The notes under the pieces: generated by a model
What the model was told of the DNA's origin: nothing
Databases searched by the model: none
The model's input: only the letters and a program-made list of their open reading frames with translations
Shown: positions 8,452 through 18,759 of the stretch, piece after piece
Position numbering within the stretch: the stretch's first letter is position 1
Layout of the letters: each line of letters opens with the position of its first letter
Program-made: the position numbers and the translations under genes
Assembly (NCBI RefSeq): GCF_014647215.1
Contig: NZ_BMOT01000003.1
Coordinates: forward strand, 248,001-312,000
Length of the DNA: 64,000 nucleotides
DNA from: Shewanella aestuarii
GTDB lineage: Bacteria; Pseudomonadota; Gammaproteobacteria; Enterobacterales; Shewanellaceae
Direction: 5' to 3'

Positions 8452-11412
8452 ATGCTCAAAAGTAAACCCAGTGTGCTATCGCTAGCTATTGCAGCAGGAA
8501 TGAGTGTGATGTTCATGCCTTATGCTGCATTGGCCGCTGATGAAGTCACTTCAGTTGAACAGCCGGTATCGTCGGCAGAAGTTGTTACAAAAGAGGAAAC
8601 TGACACGGCCAAGACAGATGTGAGCCGTGACCTGTTGACTGACAACGATGAACCTATCGAACGTATTTCAGTTAAAGGCTATAGCCGCAGTTTAATTGAT
8701 TCACTTAACTCAAAACGTTACAGCGATACCGTATCGGAGCAATTATCAGCCGATGACCTAGGCGCTTTACCCGATGTGTCGATGGCGGATGCATTAACGC
8801 GCTTACCGGGTATTTCAGCTGTACGTACTGGTGGTCAGGCTGCTGAAATTAACATTCGCGGTATGTCTGGCGGCTTTGTTTTTTCAACCTTAAATGGCCG
8901 TGAACAAGTTTCTACCAGTGGCTCACGCAGCATTGAATTTGACCAGTATCCTTCAGAGTTAATTAGTTCCGCTGCAGTGTATAAATCGCCTAAAGCATCG
9001 CTTATTGAAGGCGGAGTCGCGGGCACGGTTGAGCTGCAAACCATTAGCCCTTTAAGTACAGATAAAGACCATAGTTTTGTGGTTAATGCCCGAGGCATGC
9101 ATAACGATCGCGCCAGTGAAGTGTATGGGGCAGAAGAGTATGGCAGCCGATTAAGCTTTTCATACCAAGGCAAGTTTTTAGAAGACACATTAGGCGTTGC
9201 TGTGGGGTACGCACGTTTAGAACAACCCAGTGTAGCCACCCAGTTTATTGGTTTAGCTTATAACGATTCGAAAGAGTTAGATGGGTTAGCAAACGATGTT
9301 AATGGGCCAATAGATAATCCCAGTTATGAATACATCAGTGAAGGATTTGAAATTCAACATTTAGGCGGCGTTGAAACCCGTAATGGCTATATGGGCGCCA
9401 TCGAATGGGCACCTGTCGATAATTTTGTGCTCAAGGGTGATGCATTTATGTCACGCTTTGACAGTGAGGCCTTTGCTCGGGGTTATCGTGTCAAATTAGG
9501 TGGCCGCAATGCCAGTGTTGCTAATCCAACATTTGATGGCAATAGCGTGATAGGTGGCACCTTTAACCGCACATCTAAAAGTTATACCCGCGTTGAAATT
9601 GTCAATGATGATAACCAAGATTTTGATGAAGTAAACAGCTATGGCATTAATGCGGACTGGCAAGTCACCGAAAAATTAAATGTGAATGTCGATGTGTCAT
9701 TATCATCGGCAAAAAGTGATTTTCGCAATGGCTTGTTATGGTCAAATGTGGCCGAAGATGCCAATGCTGAAACGCCCATCTTTGATGAAAATGTGTCAAT
9801 TAGCTACCTACTTAATGGCTTAGACTTGCCTGATGTGGGTTTTAATCAAGCACAAGCATTTTCTGATATTGATCGGGTCATGGTCAGTAAATATGGTATT
9901 TACCCATTTGAAAACGAAGATGAAGTTAAAGCTTACCGGGTCGATTTTAAATACGATCTAGAAACCGATGTGATTAGCAGCATTGAATTTGGCGCACGTT
10001 ATTCAGATAGAACCTATTCAAATGATCGTTCGGTATTTGAGTATGGTAATGACGGTGCATTTTCAAAATCAGAACCGCCGTTGAAATTAACTGACGACAT
10101 GACAACCGTCGTCGATTGGCAAGGGGATTTTAGTTATTTCCCTTCTTATTTAGCCATAGATTTAGACTCGGCATTAAATGCCTGGTTCCCAAATGGCGTG
10201 CCACAACCCGTACAAACTTGGGGTAACGCGGGTGGGGTGATTGATCCTAAAGGTTATACCACTAACTACTCATGGACCATGCTGCAAAGCGGTGAAGTTT
10301 ATGAAGAAGTGTTAGCGGCCTATGTCATGGCTAATATCGACTCAGAAATAGCCGGTATTCCAGTGACGGGTAACTTTGGTTTACGTATGGTTGATACCGA
10401 CCAAGCAGCAACCATGTTGCAAAATGTTGAGGGTAATGTAGACCTTGGTGCTCAAAACATTACTGACAGCATTGGCATAGTGAATCAAAATTACGTGCAA
10501 ACTGTTCAAGGCGTCACTTACACCGATTATCTCCCCTCTATTAACTTGAATTTCAAAGTGGCTGATGATTCTCAAATCCGTGTGGCCGCGGCCAAAGTGA
10601 TGTCTCGTCCACCGATTAACCGTTTGGCGGGGGACATCAGTGCCTCGGTTTCAGATGACGGTGAAATCAATGGCTCAAGTACTAACAATCCTTTTTTGAT
10701 GCCGTTTTATGCGGATCAATATGATCTGTCTTTTGAGCAATATTTTGATGAAGGCGCCTTTGTCGCGGCGATTTTCTATAAAAACATTGATTCATTTATC
10801 GATACCATCGCCATCAGTAACTTCGATTTTAAAGGCAACGGCTTTAACGTGCCTGAATACATCACTGATGAAATCAGCGGCGAGCAAATTGCCACAACCA
10901 ATGGCACCTATACCACAGCGGTGAATAACGCCGAAGGCGGATATATTCGTGGACTCGAGCTTGCCTATACTCAGGTGTTTGCTTCGCTTCCAGATGCTTG
11001 GTCTGGATTAGGGTTTAATGCTAGCTATTCGTATACCGAATCAGAAGTCCAATCAATTACCAATCTTGGTGGCGACACCACAACTCAGGATCTACCTGGT
11101 TTATCGAATAACGTGGTCAGTGCCACCTTGTTTTACGCCTACGAAGGCTTTGAAACTCGGGTGAGTGCACGTTATCGCGATGAGTTTGTGTCTGAGCAAG
11201 TCGCGATTAACGAGCAGGTGGTTAACTTTGATGCTGAAACCGTTATCGATTATCAAGCTTCATATCAAGTGACCGATGGCCTTGGGGTGTTGTTTCAGGT
11301 GAATAACCTTACCGATGAGCCAACCAAGAGTTACTTCGGTACACAAAACAAAACCGGCACCTTGCAATACTTTGGTCGCGAATTCTATTTGGGGTTCACT
11401 TATGCGATGTAA
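8452..11412 (+). CDS. TonB-dependent outer-membrane receptor, probably for maltodextrins
   Basis: This 986-residue outer-membrane receptor has a Sec signal peptide (about 1-29, ending AALAAD). The plug domain (about 75-200) includes ADALTRLPGISAVRTGGQ and INIRGMSGGF. A long 22-strand barrel follows and ends in the terminal aromatic pattern FYLGFTYAM. The plug start (LNSKRYSDTVSEQLSADDLG) matches the large proteobacterial subfamily often linked to carbohydrate uptake. The next gene, 87 bases on, encodes a surface pullulanase, so the substrate is inferred to be branched malto-oligosaccharides. Import energy would come from TonB-ExbBD. Regulation is not visible; no maltose-type regulator or MalT box was recognised nearby. 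Confidence 0.88.
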   Translation: MLKSKPSVLSLAIAAGMSVMFMPYAALAADEVTSVEQPVSSAEVVTKEETDTAKTDVSRDLLTDNDEPIERISVKGYSRSLIDSLNSKRYSDTVSEQLSADDLGALPDVSMADALTRLPGISAVRTGGQAAEINIRGMSGGFVFSTLNGREQVSTSGSRSIEFDQYPSELISSAAVYKSPKASLIEGGVAGTVELQTISPLSTDKDHSFVVNARGMHNDRASEVYGAEEYGSRLSFSYQGKFLEDTLGVAVGYARLEQPSVATQFIGLAYNDSKELDGLANDVNGPIDNPSYEYISEGFEIQHLGGVETRNGYMGAIEWAPVDNFVLKGDAFMSRFDSEAFARGYRVKLGGRNASVANPTFDGNSVIGGTFNRTSKSYTRVEIVNDDNQDFDEVNSYGINADWQVTEKLNVNVDVSLSSAKSDFRNGLLWSNVAEDANAETPIFDENVSISYLLNGLDLPDVGFNQAQAFSDIDRVMVSKYGIYPFENEDEVKAYRVDFKYDLETDVISSIEFGARYSDRTYSNDRSVFEYGNDGAFSKSEPPLKLTDDMTTVVDWQGDFSYFPSYLAIDLDSALNAWFPNGVPQPVQTWGNAGGVIDPKGYTTNYSWTMLQSGEVYEEVLAAYVMANIDSEIAGIPVTGNFGLRMVDTDQAATMLQNVEGNVDLGAQNITDSIGIVNQNYVQTVQGVTYTDYLPSINLNFKVADDSQIRVAAAKVMSRPPINRLAGDISASVSDDGEINGSSTNNPFLMPFYADQYDLSFEQYFDEGAFVAAIFYKNIDSFIDTIAISNFDFKGNGFNVPEYITDEISGEQIATTNGTYTTAVNNAEGGYIRGLELAYTQVFASLPDAWSGLGFNASYSYTESEVQSITNLGGDTTTQDLPGLSNNVVSATLFYAYEGFETRVSARYRDEFVSEQVAINEQVVNFDAETVIDYQASYQVTDGLGVLFQVNNLTDEPTKSYFGTQNKTGTLQYFGREFYLGFTYAM

Positions 11413-11499
11413 TCAGCAGTCAAAAATAAATAGTCAGATAACAATCAAAACACAACACAAGATTGCGTTACTGCAAAAAGTGATGGGGAGAAGTCAGTC

Positions 11500-14400
11500 A
11501 TGATGACCAAGTCAACAATAACAACCTTCAGTGTATTTGCACTGAGTATGACAGCATTAATTGGCTGTGGTGGTGATTCTGCCGAGCCTGGAAAAGTGTT
11601 ATTAACCTGTAATGTACCTAACGTGCCCAATGCAGCGGGCACCGACTGTGTGCCGCCACCGCCATTAAGCTGCCCTGCGCCTAAGTTTCCGGATGCAAAA
11701 AATGAGAGCTGTATTGTCGGTTATAACCCCGATTTACCTTTGCCTTCTGTATTAGCAGGGCCTAATCAGGCGGTGCTGTATTACAATCGAATTAAAGACA
11801 AAGATAATTCAAACGCTAACCCTAATTATCCTGGTTACAAACTTCATTCTTGGAATAACGATACCTGCGATGCCTATGCTCCGCCATTTGATTCAACTGA
11901 TTGGGCGAATGGCCACTCATTTGATGGTATTGACCCTAACTATGGGGCTTACTGGCTAATTAATTTAAAAGAGGGCCACAGTGATTGCGCTAACTTTATC
12001 ATTCACATCGGCACCGAAGGCTCAGGAAAAGCATTAGGTGACAGTGATTTGGTGATGAACCTTAAATCGTTTGAGGATGATGCCGCCCCAGAGGCGCAGT
12101 TTAATCGCGCTAACTTTACCATTCATGGCGAATCTGATGTATATGATTACCCTATTTTAGATGTTGGATTTTCAATTGATGGGGCAAGTGCCCATTGGCT
12201 AGATCAAAACACGTTTGTGTGGAATGAATCCCCTGATGGTGTGGCTAAATTTGTGTTACATCATTCGCCTACTGCAGGTATTGAGGCTGATAACGACGGT
12301 AACATTAGTGGCGGGCAAGTCGAGTTAACTGAAGCTGCATTAAGTGATGCACACAAAGCTTTGGTACCGCATTTAGCCAGCTGGCCGGCATATGAAGCGA
12401 ACTTTAGTGCTGATGAAGCTAAGAGTATGGCAAAAGAGCAGTTGGTGCTGGTGGCATATGATAGTGACAACAAGCCAATAGCCGCGACCCATGTGCAAGT
12501 CGCAAAGGTGTTAGATGCACTTTATACCGCTGGAGATAATGATGCCGATGAAGCGACATTGGGCATACAGTATGACAATGGTATTAGCGCTAAAGTTTGG
12601 GCACCAACCGCACAAAGCGTCAATTTAAAGGTTTATGACAGCGCTAAAACGCTGACGAAAACCGAGGCGATGCGCTTAGATACAGCAACCGGTATTTGGT
12701 CATTTACAGGGGATAACAGTCTTGACCGCCAGTATTACCGTTATGAATTAACTGTGTACCATCCCGTATCGAAGAAAATCGAAACTTTAGAGACCACAGA
12801 TCCTTACTCATTAAACGTGTCAACCAATGGCCGTTTCAGTCAGTTTGTTAATTTAACTGATGATGACTTAAAGCCACAAGGGTGGGATGGACATGCTATC
12901 CCAACTATCGCCAATCCAGAAGATGCAGTGATTTATGAAGGTCATGTGCGGGATTTCAGTGCCCGTGATGAAAGCACTTCAGCAGCAAACAGAGGTAAGT
13001 ATTTAGCCTTTACTGAAGATGGCACTGCACCCGTTGAGCATTTGCGTACACTGGCGGAAAAAGGCGTCACTCATTTTCACTTATTACCGGTAAATGACAT
13101 TGCCACTATTAATGAAAATCCTGCCGAGCGTATTGATATCACTGATACCTTAGGTGCCTTGTGTAACAAAATAGATAACAGCGCAGCAGCATGTAAAACC
13201 CAAGATAAGTCAGCCACTATTGAATCAATTTTAGCGGACAATGCCGTGGGATCGTTCGACAGCCAAGACTTAGTGAATGCTATGCGCGGTTATGACAGCT
13301 TTAACTGGGGATACGATCCTCAGCACTTTATCGCCCCAGAAGGCAGTTATGCCAGTGATGCTGATGGCGTGGCGCGTATTGTTGAATTACGCGCCATGAA
13401 TCAAGCTTTGCATGAGCTAGGGCTTAGAGTTGTACTTGATGTGGTCTATAACCATACCAGTGCTTCAGGCCTATGGGATAACTCAGTGCTAGATAAAGTG
13501 GTGCCAGGTTATTACCACAGATATAACGAAATCAGCGGTAAAATTGAATCCTCAACCTGTTGCGATAACACGGCAACAGAGCACAGGATGATGGATAAGT
13601 TTGTCACTGACTCGATGGTTATTTTAGCCAAAGAGTACGGATTTGATAGCTTCCGCTTCGATGTGATGGGGCATATGCCTAAAAGCAGTATTTTAGCTGC
13701 GCGTGCAGCGGTGCAAGCCGTTGATGCAGACAACTACTTTTATGGTGAAGGCTGGAACTTTGGTGAGGTAGCCGATAACCGTTTGTTTGAACAAGCTGTG
13801 CAAGCCAATATGGCGGGCAGCGAAGTCGGAACTTTTAACGACCGTATTAGAGAAGCGGTTCGTGGTGGCGCTTTGTTTGCTTCTGAGCAAAAAGATGATT
13901 ATTTACGTGATCAAGACACGCTAAGGTTATCGATGGCAGGTAACTTACAAAACTACGTGCTACAAGACTTTAACGGTAATTCAGCCAAAGGCAGTAGCTT
14001 TAGCTGGAATAGCCAGCCAACGGCTTATGCGTTAGACCCAGCTGATAGCATTAACTATGTTTCAAAACATGATAACGAGACCCTTTGGGATATCTTGCAG
14101 TATTCAAATGATGAAACCTTGTCATTAGCATCAAGGGTACGTGTGCAAAATATCGCAGCAACTATTCCGTTAATGAGTCAGGGGATTCCATTTTTGCAAA
14201 TGGGCGGAGACATGCTGCGTTCAAAATCTATGGATCGAAATACCTATGATTCCGGCGATTGGTTCAACTGGGTCGACTTTACCAAAAACAGCAACAACTG
14301 GAATGTGGGCTTGCCCTTAAAGCAAGATAATGCTGCCAAGATGGCGCAAATTATCAAAAGATCGGGTAACCCAAACTCAGCGGCATCAATGTCTGAAATA

Positions 14401-15834
14401 GAGTTTGCTTCAAACGTATTTAATGAGTTTTTAGCTATTCGCAAAGCGAGCCCATTATTACGTTTAACCACTGAGCAAGATATTATCGAGCGCGTAGGAT
14501 TTCATAATATCGGTAAACGCCAAACCCAAGGCGTGATTGTCATGAGCGTAGATGATGGCAGCGATTTAGCGGATATTGATCCTATGGTTGATGCCATGGT
14601 GGTAATGATTAATGGCAGCGCTTCAGCGCAGTCGCACACCGTACCTACAGCAAGCGGATTTAGCCTACATCCAACGTTAGTTAACTCAATTGATGCAACC
14701 GTTCAAGGTGCTAGTTTCAATCAAGGTGAGGGTGAAGGAACCTTTAACGTCCCCGCCTATACCACTGCGGTGTTTGTTAAAGTTCAAGGCGACACGCAGG
14801 GCATGGGCTTAAGTGCGAATGCGACTGCAGGAGCGCCAGATGTTATGCCATTTGGTAGCACGCAGGTATTTGTTCGTGGCGGCATGAACGGCTGGGGTGA
14901 AGTTGATGCATTTACTTATGTTGGTGCAGGTGAATACCGGGTAGCCATTACGCTTGCCGCTGGAGATTATGAGTTTAAAATCGCCTCAGCTGATTGGAGC
15001 ACGGTTGATTTTGGTGCGCTATCAAGTGATGTCGCTGCTGTTGATGAAGATGTTGCTGAACAATTGGCCGCCAAAGGCGCCAATATGCTATTCAGTGCCA
15101 CCGCTGACGCGACCTATGTGTTCTCATTTGACGCATCAGATAAAGCCAATCCAGTGTTAACCGTTTATAACCAAGAGCCATTCGCTGGTACATCGGTATT
15201 TGTGCGCGGAGGCATGAATGGTTGGGGGGAAGCGAACGAACTGGTTTACTTAGGTGACAGTGTTTATCAAACTCAAATTATGGTCAGTGCTGGCACCCAT
15301 GAGTTCAAAGTAGCGTCAGCAGACTGGTCTACGGTTGATTACGGTAGTGGTGAAACTGACACTTTAGTCACACTGGCTGAGCCGAAATTACTGGCGGTCA
15401 AAGGCAGTAACTTAAGGGTGACATTTGATAGTGATAGCGAATACACCTTTACCTTCGATATGAGCAATCGTAACGAGCCGACATTAACGGTCAATAAAAC
15501 CGAGATGTTTGCGGGTAATACAGTCTATGTTCGTGGCGGCATGAATGGTTGGGGTGAAGTTGATGCCTTTACCTACCAAGGGGCATCGGTTTATACCGCG
15601 GATATCACCATAGCGACAGGCGAGTATGAGTTTAAAATCGCAACGGGTGATTGGTCTACCGTCGACTTTGGTGCCATCGCGGGCGATGAAGTCGTGCTAG
15701 AGGGCAGCAATAAAACCCTTGCTAAGAAAGGGGCGAATATGAAGCTGTCGGTTACTGCGAATGCCACTTATCGATTTACGGTTACTGGCCCAAGCAGTGA
15801 TTCACCGACATTAAAAGTGATGAAGCTGAATTAA
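11500..15834 (+). CDS. Large lipoprotein pullulanase (GH13) with three C-terminal binding repeats
   Basis: The 1444-residue enzyme hydrolyses alpha-1,6 branches of pullulan or glycogen-type glucans. A lipobox (LIGC, cysteine about 23) anchors it to a membrane, most likely the outer one. A Cys-rich linker follows, then a CBM41/PUD-like domain (about 85-190, LHSWNNDTCDAY), a pullulanase N-domain, CBM48 (about 360-440) and the GH13 barrel. Catalytic regions are FNWGYDP, DVVYNHT, FRFDVMGH (nucleophile Asp about 720), YGEGWN (acid Glu about 750) and SKHDNE. A DUF3372-like C-domain comes next. Residues about 1120-1444 are three 110-residue repeats, each starting V[FY]VRGGMNGWGE and containing DWSTVD[FY]G, probably starch-binding beta-sandwiches. 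It forms an operon with the upstream receptor (ribosome site GGGGAGAAG). Most pullulanases lack these repeats. Confidence 0.9.
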   Translation: MMTKSTITTFSVFALSMTALIGCGGDSAEPGKVLLTCNVPNVPNAAGTDCVPPPPLSCPAPKFPDAKNESCIVGYNPDLPLPSVLAGPNQAVLYYNRIKDKDNSNANPNYPGYKLHSWNNDTCDAYAPPFDSTDWANGHSFDGIDPNYGAYWLINLKEGHSDCANFIIHIGTEGSGKALGDSDLVMNLKSFEDDAAPEAQFNRANFTIHGESDVYDYPILDVGFSIDGASAHWLDQNTFVWNESPDGVAKFVLHHSPTAGIEADNDGNISGGQVELTEAALSDAHKALVPHLASWPAYEANFSADEAKSMAKEQLVLVAYDSDNKPIAATHVQVAKVLDALYTAGDNDADEATLGIQYDNGISAKVWAPTAQSVNLKVYDSAKTLTKTEAMRLDTATGIWSFTGDNSLDRQYYRYELTVYHPVSKKIETLETTDPYSLNVSTNGRFSQFVNLTDDDLKPQGWDGHAIPTIANPEDAVIYEGHVRDFSARDESTSAANRGKYLAFTEDGTAPVEHLRTLAEKGVTHFHLLPVNDIATINENPAERIDITDTLGALCNKIDNSAAACKTQDKSATIESILADNAVGSFDSQDLVNAMRGYDSFNWGYDPQHFIAPEGSYASDADGVARIVELRAMNQALHELGLRVVLDVVYNHTSASGLWDNSVLDKVVPGYYHRYNEISGKIESSTCCDNTATEHRMMDKFVTDSMVILAKEYGFDSFRFDVMGHMPKSSILAARAAVQAVDADNYFYGEGWNFGEVADNRLFEQAVQANMAGSEVGTFNDRIREAVRGGALFASEQKDDYLRDQDTLRLSMAGNLQNYVLQDFNGNSAKGSSFSWNSQPTAYALDPADSINYVSKHDNETLWDILQYSNDETLSLASRVRVQNIAATIPLMSQGIPFLQMGGDMLRSKSMDRNTYDSGDWFNWVDFTKNSNNWNVGLPLKQDNAAKMAQIIKRSGNPNSAASMSEIEFASNVFNEFLAIRKASPLLRLTTEQDIIERVGFHNIGKRQTQGVIVMSVDDGSDLADIDPMVDAMVVMINGSASAQSHTVPTASGFSLHPTLVNSIDATVQGASFNQGEGEGTFNVPAYTTAVFVKVQGDTQGMGLSANATAGAPDVMPFGSTQVFVRGGMNGWGEVDAFTYVGAGEYRVAITLAAGDYEFKIASADWSTVDFGALSSDVAAVDEDVAEQLAAKGANMLFSATADATYVFSFDASDKANPVLTVYNQEPFAGTSVFVRGGMNGWGEANELVYLGDSVYQTQIMVSAGTHEFKVASADWSTVDYGSGETDTLVTLAEPKLLAVKGSNLRVTFDSDSEYTFTFDMSNRNEPTLTVNKTEMFAGNTVYVRGGMNGWGEVDAFTYQGASVYTADITIATGEYEFKIATGDWSTVDFGAIAGDEVVLEGSNKTLAKKGANMKLSVTANATYRFTVTGPSSDSPTLKVMKLN

Positions 15835-15888
15835 CACTTTTAGTGTTAGCGTAATCAATACAAAGTCATTGGGTTCTTTAACCCCTAA

Positions 15889-15915
15889 AAAACCAGCGTA
15901 AGCTGGTTTTTTTAT
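15889..15915 (+). terminator. Terminator of the receptor-pullulanase unit
   Basis: Stem AACCAGC/GCTGGTT (15891-15908) followed by a run of T. An A run precedes it, so it could also serve the convergent minus-strand gene. Confidence 0.8.
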
Positions 15916-15967
15916 GGGGGCAGATAAAAAATAGCAAAATTAATGAATGAGCTAGGGGGAAAGCGCT

Positions 15968-16609
15968 TTATGCTTGCAGCTGTTTTATCGCTTCAGCTAA
16001 GTACTCTGCACTTTGGGCTCCCGAGATTAAATATTGTTGGTTAAATACGATAGCGGGTACCGCGCTTATCCCGCGACTTTGCCACAGGGCTTGCTCGGCT
16101 CTGACACTGTCAGCATATTGCTGCGATGCCAAAACTATTTCAGCCTGCTGGCGATCTAATCCAACCGCTTCAACCACATTTAATAGCACATTGTTATCAG
16201 CAATATTTTGCTGTTGTTTGAAGTAAGCCTCAAATAAGGCCAATTTAAGTGCGGTTTGCTGGTTAAATGATTTGGCCCATTGCAATAGCTGGTGGGCGTT
16301 GAACGTATTGTAAATACGCGATTGATCAGTGAAGTTAAATTCAATGTCGAGGGTTTTGCCTATGGCAATTAAATTCGCTCTGTTTTGCTGGCTTTGCTGT
16401 GGAGTTGAACCGTACTTTTCAGCTAAATGTTCGCCAAGATGTTGGCCTTCTTTAGCCATTTGAGGATTAAGCTCAAAGGGATGCCAGGTAATTTGTGCAT
16501 CAATATTTGAAAAAGAGGCTAAAGCCTGTTGCAAACGTTGGTAGCCAACGATGCACCATGGGCACATTACATCTGAAACTATGTCTATTTGCAGTGTTTT
16601 AGCTGCCAT
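15968..16609 (-). CDS. DsbA-family oxidoreductase, FrnE-like
   Basis: The 213-residue protein opens with a thioredoxin strand and the redox motif C-P-W-C in VSDVMCPWCIVG (about residues 16-19). The helical insertion and the C-terminal AVPAIVFNQQYLISGAQ, with the cis-proline of VPA, are typical of the FrnE/DsbA group. There is no signal peptide, so it works in the cytoplasm, where relatives are linked to disulfide handling and oxidative stress. It is convergent with the pullulanase gene and appears monocistronic. Confidence 0.88.
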   Translation of the reverse strand: MAAKTLQIDIVSDVMCPWCIVGYQRLQQALASFSNIDAQITWHPFELNPQMAKEGQHLGEHLAEKYGSTPQQSQQNRANLIAIGKTLDIEFNFTDQSRIYNTFNAHQLLQWAKSFNQQTALKLALFEAYFKQQQNIADNNVLLNVVEAVGLDRQQAEIVLASQQYADSVRAEQALWQSRGISAVPAIVFNQQYLISGAQSAEYLAEAIKQLQA

Positions 16610-17003
16610 GTTATCAACCTCTAAATTAATTAATTTTCATTTATTCGGATTAAGTGATTAAAATTTAACTGAAAATATCACTTATTCGCCTGCTTTGTGA
16701 GCAAGGTTTGTAAAGGCCACTAAAGTAGTAAACAAAGTAACTTGTTTATGTCTATACTAAGTGTGTATTGTGGTGTTAAATAATTTTGAGAACAAGGTTG
16801 TTCGGATTTATTTGGTGTCATGACTTTTAGTGATGCATCGCCTAAACAAACAATACAGAATTAAATTACAGATGTGACTTGAATCTCATTTTGACACATT
16901 GTTGATTTAATCTCTTGAGATCCACAGTACATGCCCCAAGTTCTATTTTAAGTCAGCAATTAAATTAGCATTAAAATAGACGTTATTACGTTAAGGACAC
17001 TCT
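16610..17003. other. Intergenic region upstream of the hibernation factor gene
   Basis: About 390 bases divergent between the FrnE-like gene and the hibernation factor gene. No ORF or RNA gene is evident. A TTGACA at 16891 could be a -35 element, but no convincing -10 follows at the right spacing. TAAGGACAC just before 17004 is a good ribosome site. Confidence 0.35.
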
Positions 17004-17360
17004 ATGAAAATAAATCTTTCTGGTCACCATGTAGATGTTACCGACACTGTCAAACAACATGTAGAAGAAAAATTCAGCAAGCTTGCGAGCCATTTCCCCA
17101 CTCTTATTTCATTAGACGTAATCATCGCTAAAGAACATGGCGAATACGACGTAGAAGTTAGCACTAATTATGAAGGTTCACGTATTGCAGCCAAAGGTGT
17201 AGATGGCGTTATGTATCCAGCCATTGCCAGTGCTGCTAAAAAGTTAGATGCCGCTCTTAAGCATCGCAAAGGTCATTTAAAAGCTGATAAGCATGCTAAA
17301 CCTGAAGTTACCGCACCAGAAATTGCTTATGAAAAAGTACAAGAGATGGATTTACGTTAA
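17004..17360 (+). CDS. hpf: Ribosome hibernation promoting factor, short HPF/RaiA type
   Basis: The 118-residue protein has the S30AE/RaiA fold: MKINLSGHHVDVTDTVKQHV, then a second basic helix containing AASAAKKLDAALKHRKG... that lines the mRNA channel. It binds the decoding centre of the 30S subunit in stationary phase, blocking translation and promoting 100S dimers or protecting 70S ribosomes. Length is between E. coli HPF (about 95) and RaiA (about 113); the acidic-basic tail after residue 95 leans towards RaiA, so the exact paralogue is uncertain. TAAGGACAC supports this start. It ends at a strong terminator. Confidence 0.85.
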   Translation: MKINLSGHHVDVTDTVKQHVEEKFSKLASHFPTLISLDVIIAKEHGEYDVEVSTNYEGSRIAAKGVDGVMYPAIASAAKKLDAALKHRKGHLKADKHAKPEVTAPEIAYEKVQEMDLR

Positions 17361-17385
17361 TTGAATTAATAAATTCAGTACTAAT

Positions 17386-17413
17386 AAAAAACGCAGCCTA
17401 GGCTGCGTTTTTG
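17386..17413. terminator. Bidirectional terminator between hpf and the YebC-like gene
   Basis: Stem ACGCAGCC/GGCTGCGT (17391-17408) with a 2-base centre, an A run before and T run after; it serves both convergent genes. Confidence 0.88.
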
Positions 17414-17434
17414 TTTATGGACTCAATAATGAGT

Positions 17435-18154
17435 TTATTCGTTAATTTCAGCGTTGTGATATACGTTTTGTACGTCATCACAGTCATCTAATGCCGCTAA
17501 AAACTTATCAAAGCTTTCAATATCTTCGCCGCTGATTTCAGTCATGGTTTGTGGCACGAAAGCCAAATTTTCCACTTTAAAGTCAATTTCTGGGAAGGCT
17601 TCTGTTAGCGCAGTGCGAGCATTGTTAAATTCAGACACTGGTGTAAATACACTGATAATGCCATCTTCTAGCTCTACATCGGTAACATCAACGTCAGCCA
17701 TCATTAACAGTTCTAAAATTGCTTCATCGTCATCACCATCAAACACAAATACAGCTTGATGTTCAAACATATGCCCAACAGTACCAGGACTACCTAGCTT
17801 GGCATCATTTTTAACAAACGCTTGGCGAACTTGAGTAAAAGTACGGTTGCCGTTATCCGTCAAGCAATCGACAATTACCATACAGCCACCTGGGCCAAAA
17901 CCTTCATAACGGGCAGTATCATAATCTTCACCACCACCGCCACGGGCTTTCTCAATAGCACGTTCTATCACATGTGCTGGTACTTGATCCTTTTTTGCGC
18001 GGGCAATTAGGCTACGCAGTGCTAAGTTGCCATCCGGGTCAACACCACCTTTGGCACAAATGTAAATTTCTTTACCGTAACGTGAGTAAATACGTGTCTT
18101 TTGGCCAGCGGTTTTCGCCATGGACTCTTTTTTGTTTTGGTATGCTCTGCCCAT
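17435..18154 (-). CDS. YebC/PmpR-family protein, YeeN-like
   Basis: The 239-residue protein has the three-domain YebC architecture with the conserved segments [18 protein letters not shown] and [10 protein letters not shown]. The N-terminus ([20 protein letters not shown], then [10 protein letters not shown]) resembles the YeeN branch of E. coli rather than canonical YebC. The family was annotated as transcriptional regulators; more recent work links YebC proteins to translation of difficult proline-containing sequences. Which role applies here is unknown. The gene is monocistronic and shares a terminator with hpf. Confidence 0.85.
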   Translation of the reverse strand: MGRAYQNKKESMAKTAGQKTRIYSRYGKEIYICAKGGVDPDGNLALRSLIARAKKDQVPAHVIERAIEKARGGGGEDYDTARYEGFGPGGCMVIVDCLTDNGNRTFTQVRQAFVKNDAKLGSPGTVGHMFEHQAVFVFDGDDDEAILELLMMADVDVTDVELEDGIISVFTPVSEFNNARTALTEAFPEIDFKVENLAFVPQTMTEISGEDIESFDKFLAALDDCDDVQNVYHNAEINE

Positions 18155-18263
18155 CTTAATCTCGTTTTTTTAAATGATAAGACTATAAATTTTTCCCGAT
18201 TCTAGCAGGAATCTGCCAAGCTGTTTAGGTGTGCTATTAAAAAACGTGTAGATAATCTATATT

Positions 18264-18529
18264 TATACCCAAACAACCTGAAGATGCTCGATTTCAGCAA
18301 GAATTTACACGCGTTTAGGCAAGGCATTGATTGCGGGTAATGGTTATTCCCTTTTCAAAATCAATAACGCAGCATAAACGCGTGTAAAACTTGCCCTCAG
18401 GGAGTTTCACCGTGTTCCCACTACGTTGTTGCGCTAATTTATAAGGTACCTACATTACCGCATTAACGCGCCTAGTATTGAAAACACGGTGAAACTCTGA
18501 AACACGAATCTTCAAGTTGTTTGGGTATA
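18264..18529. mobile_element. 266-bp MITE-like element with terminal and nested internal inverted repeats
   Basis: The ends are imperfect inverted repeats, 21 of 22 bases matching: TATACCCAAACAACCTGAAG at the left and its partner CTTCAAGTTGTTTGGGTATA at the right. Inside are two perfect inverted pairs. TTTACACGCGTTTA (18304-18317) pairs with TAAACGCGTGTAAA (18375-18388). GAGTTTCACCGTGTT (18402-18416) pairs with AACACGGTGAAACTC (18483-18497). There is no ORF of note. Terminal repeats, size and lack of coding capacity fit a non-autonomous miniature element. A target-site duplication is not clear. The remainder of the 605-base gap from 18155 to 18759 shows no gene. Confidence 0.75.
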
Positions 18530-18759
18530 GATGATGTATAGGGATTTTTACCCTGGTGGATTATATCAAATTCGAGATAATAAACCGATTTGCTATAGGA
18601 TTCGTACATAAAAGAGCATATTATCTTATGTAACAGTGTTCTCTTGAGAGAACTGCAGACTATAGTGAATTAACTTAACAATGATTGATAGACTAGATAA
18701 GGAATGTTGGCTAATTAATCTTTCACTTAACCACAATCATGCTGGTATGAGAGTCGAAA

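Noticed and set aside
18155..18759. Non-coding RNA gene in the gap
   Set aside because: The stems are explained by inverted repeats of a MITE-like element; no promoter or terminator with T run marks an independent RNA.
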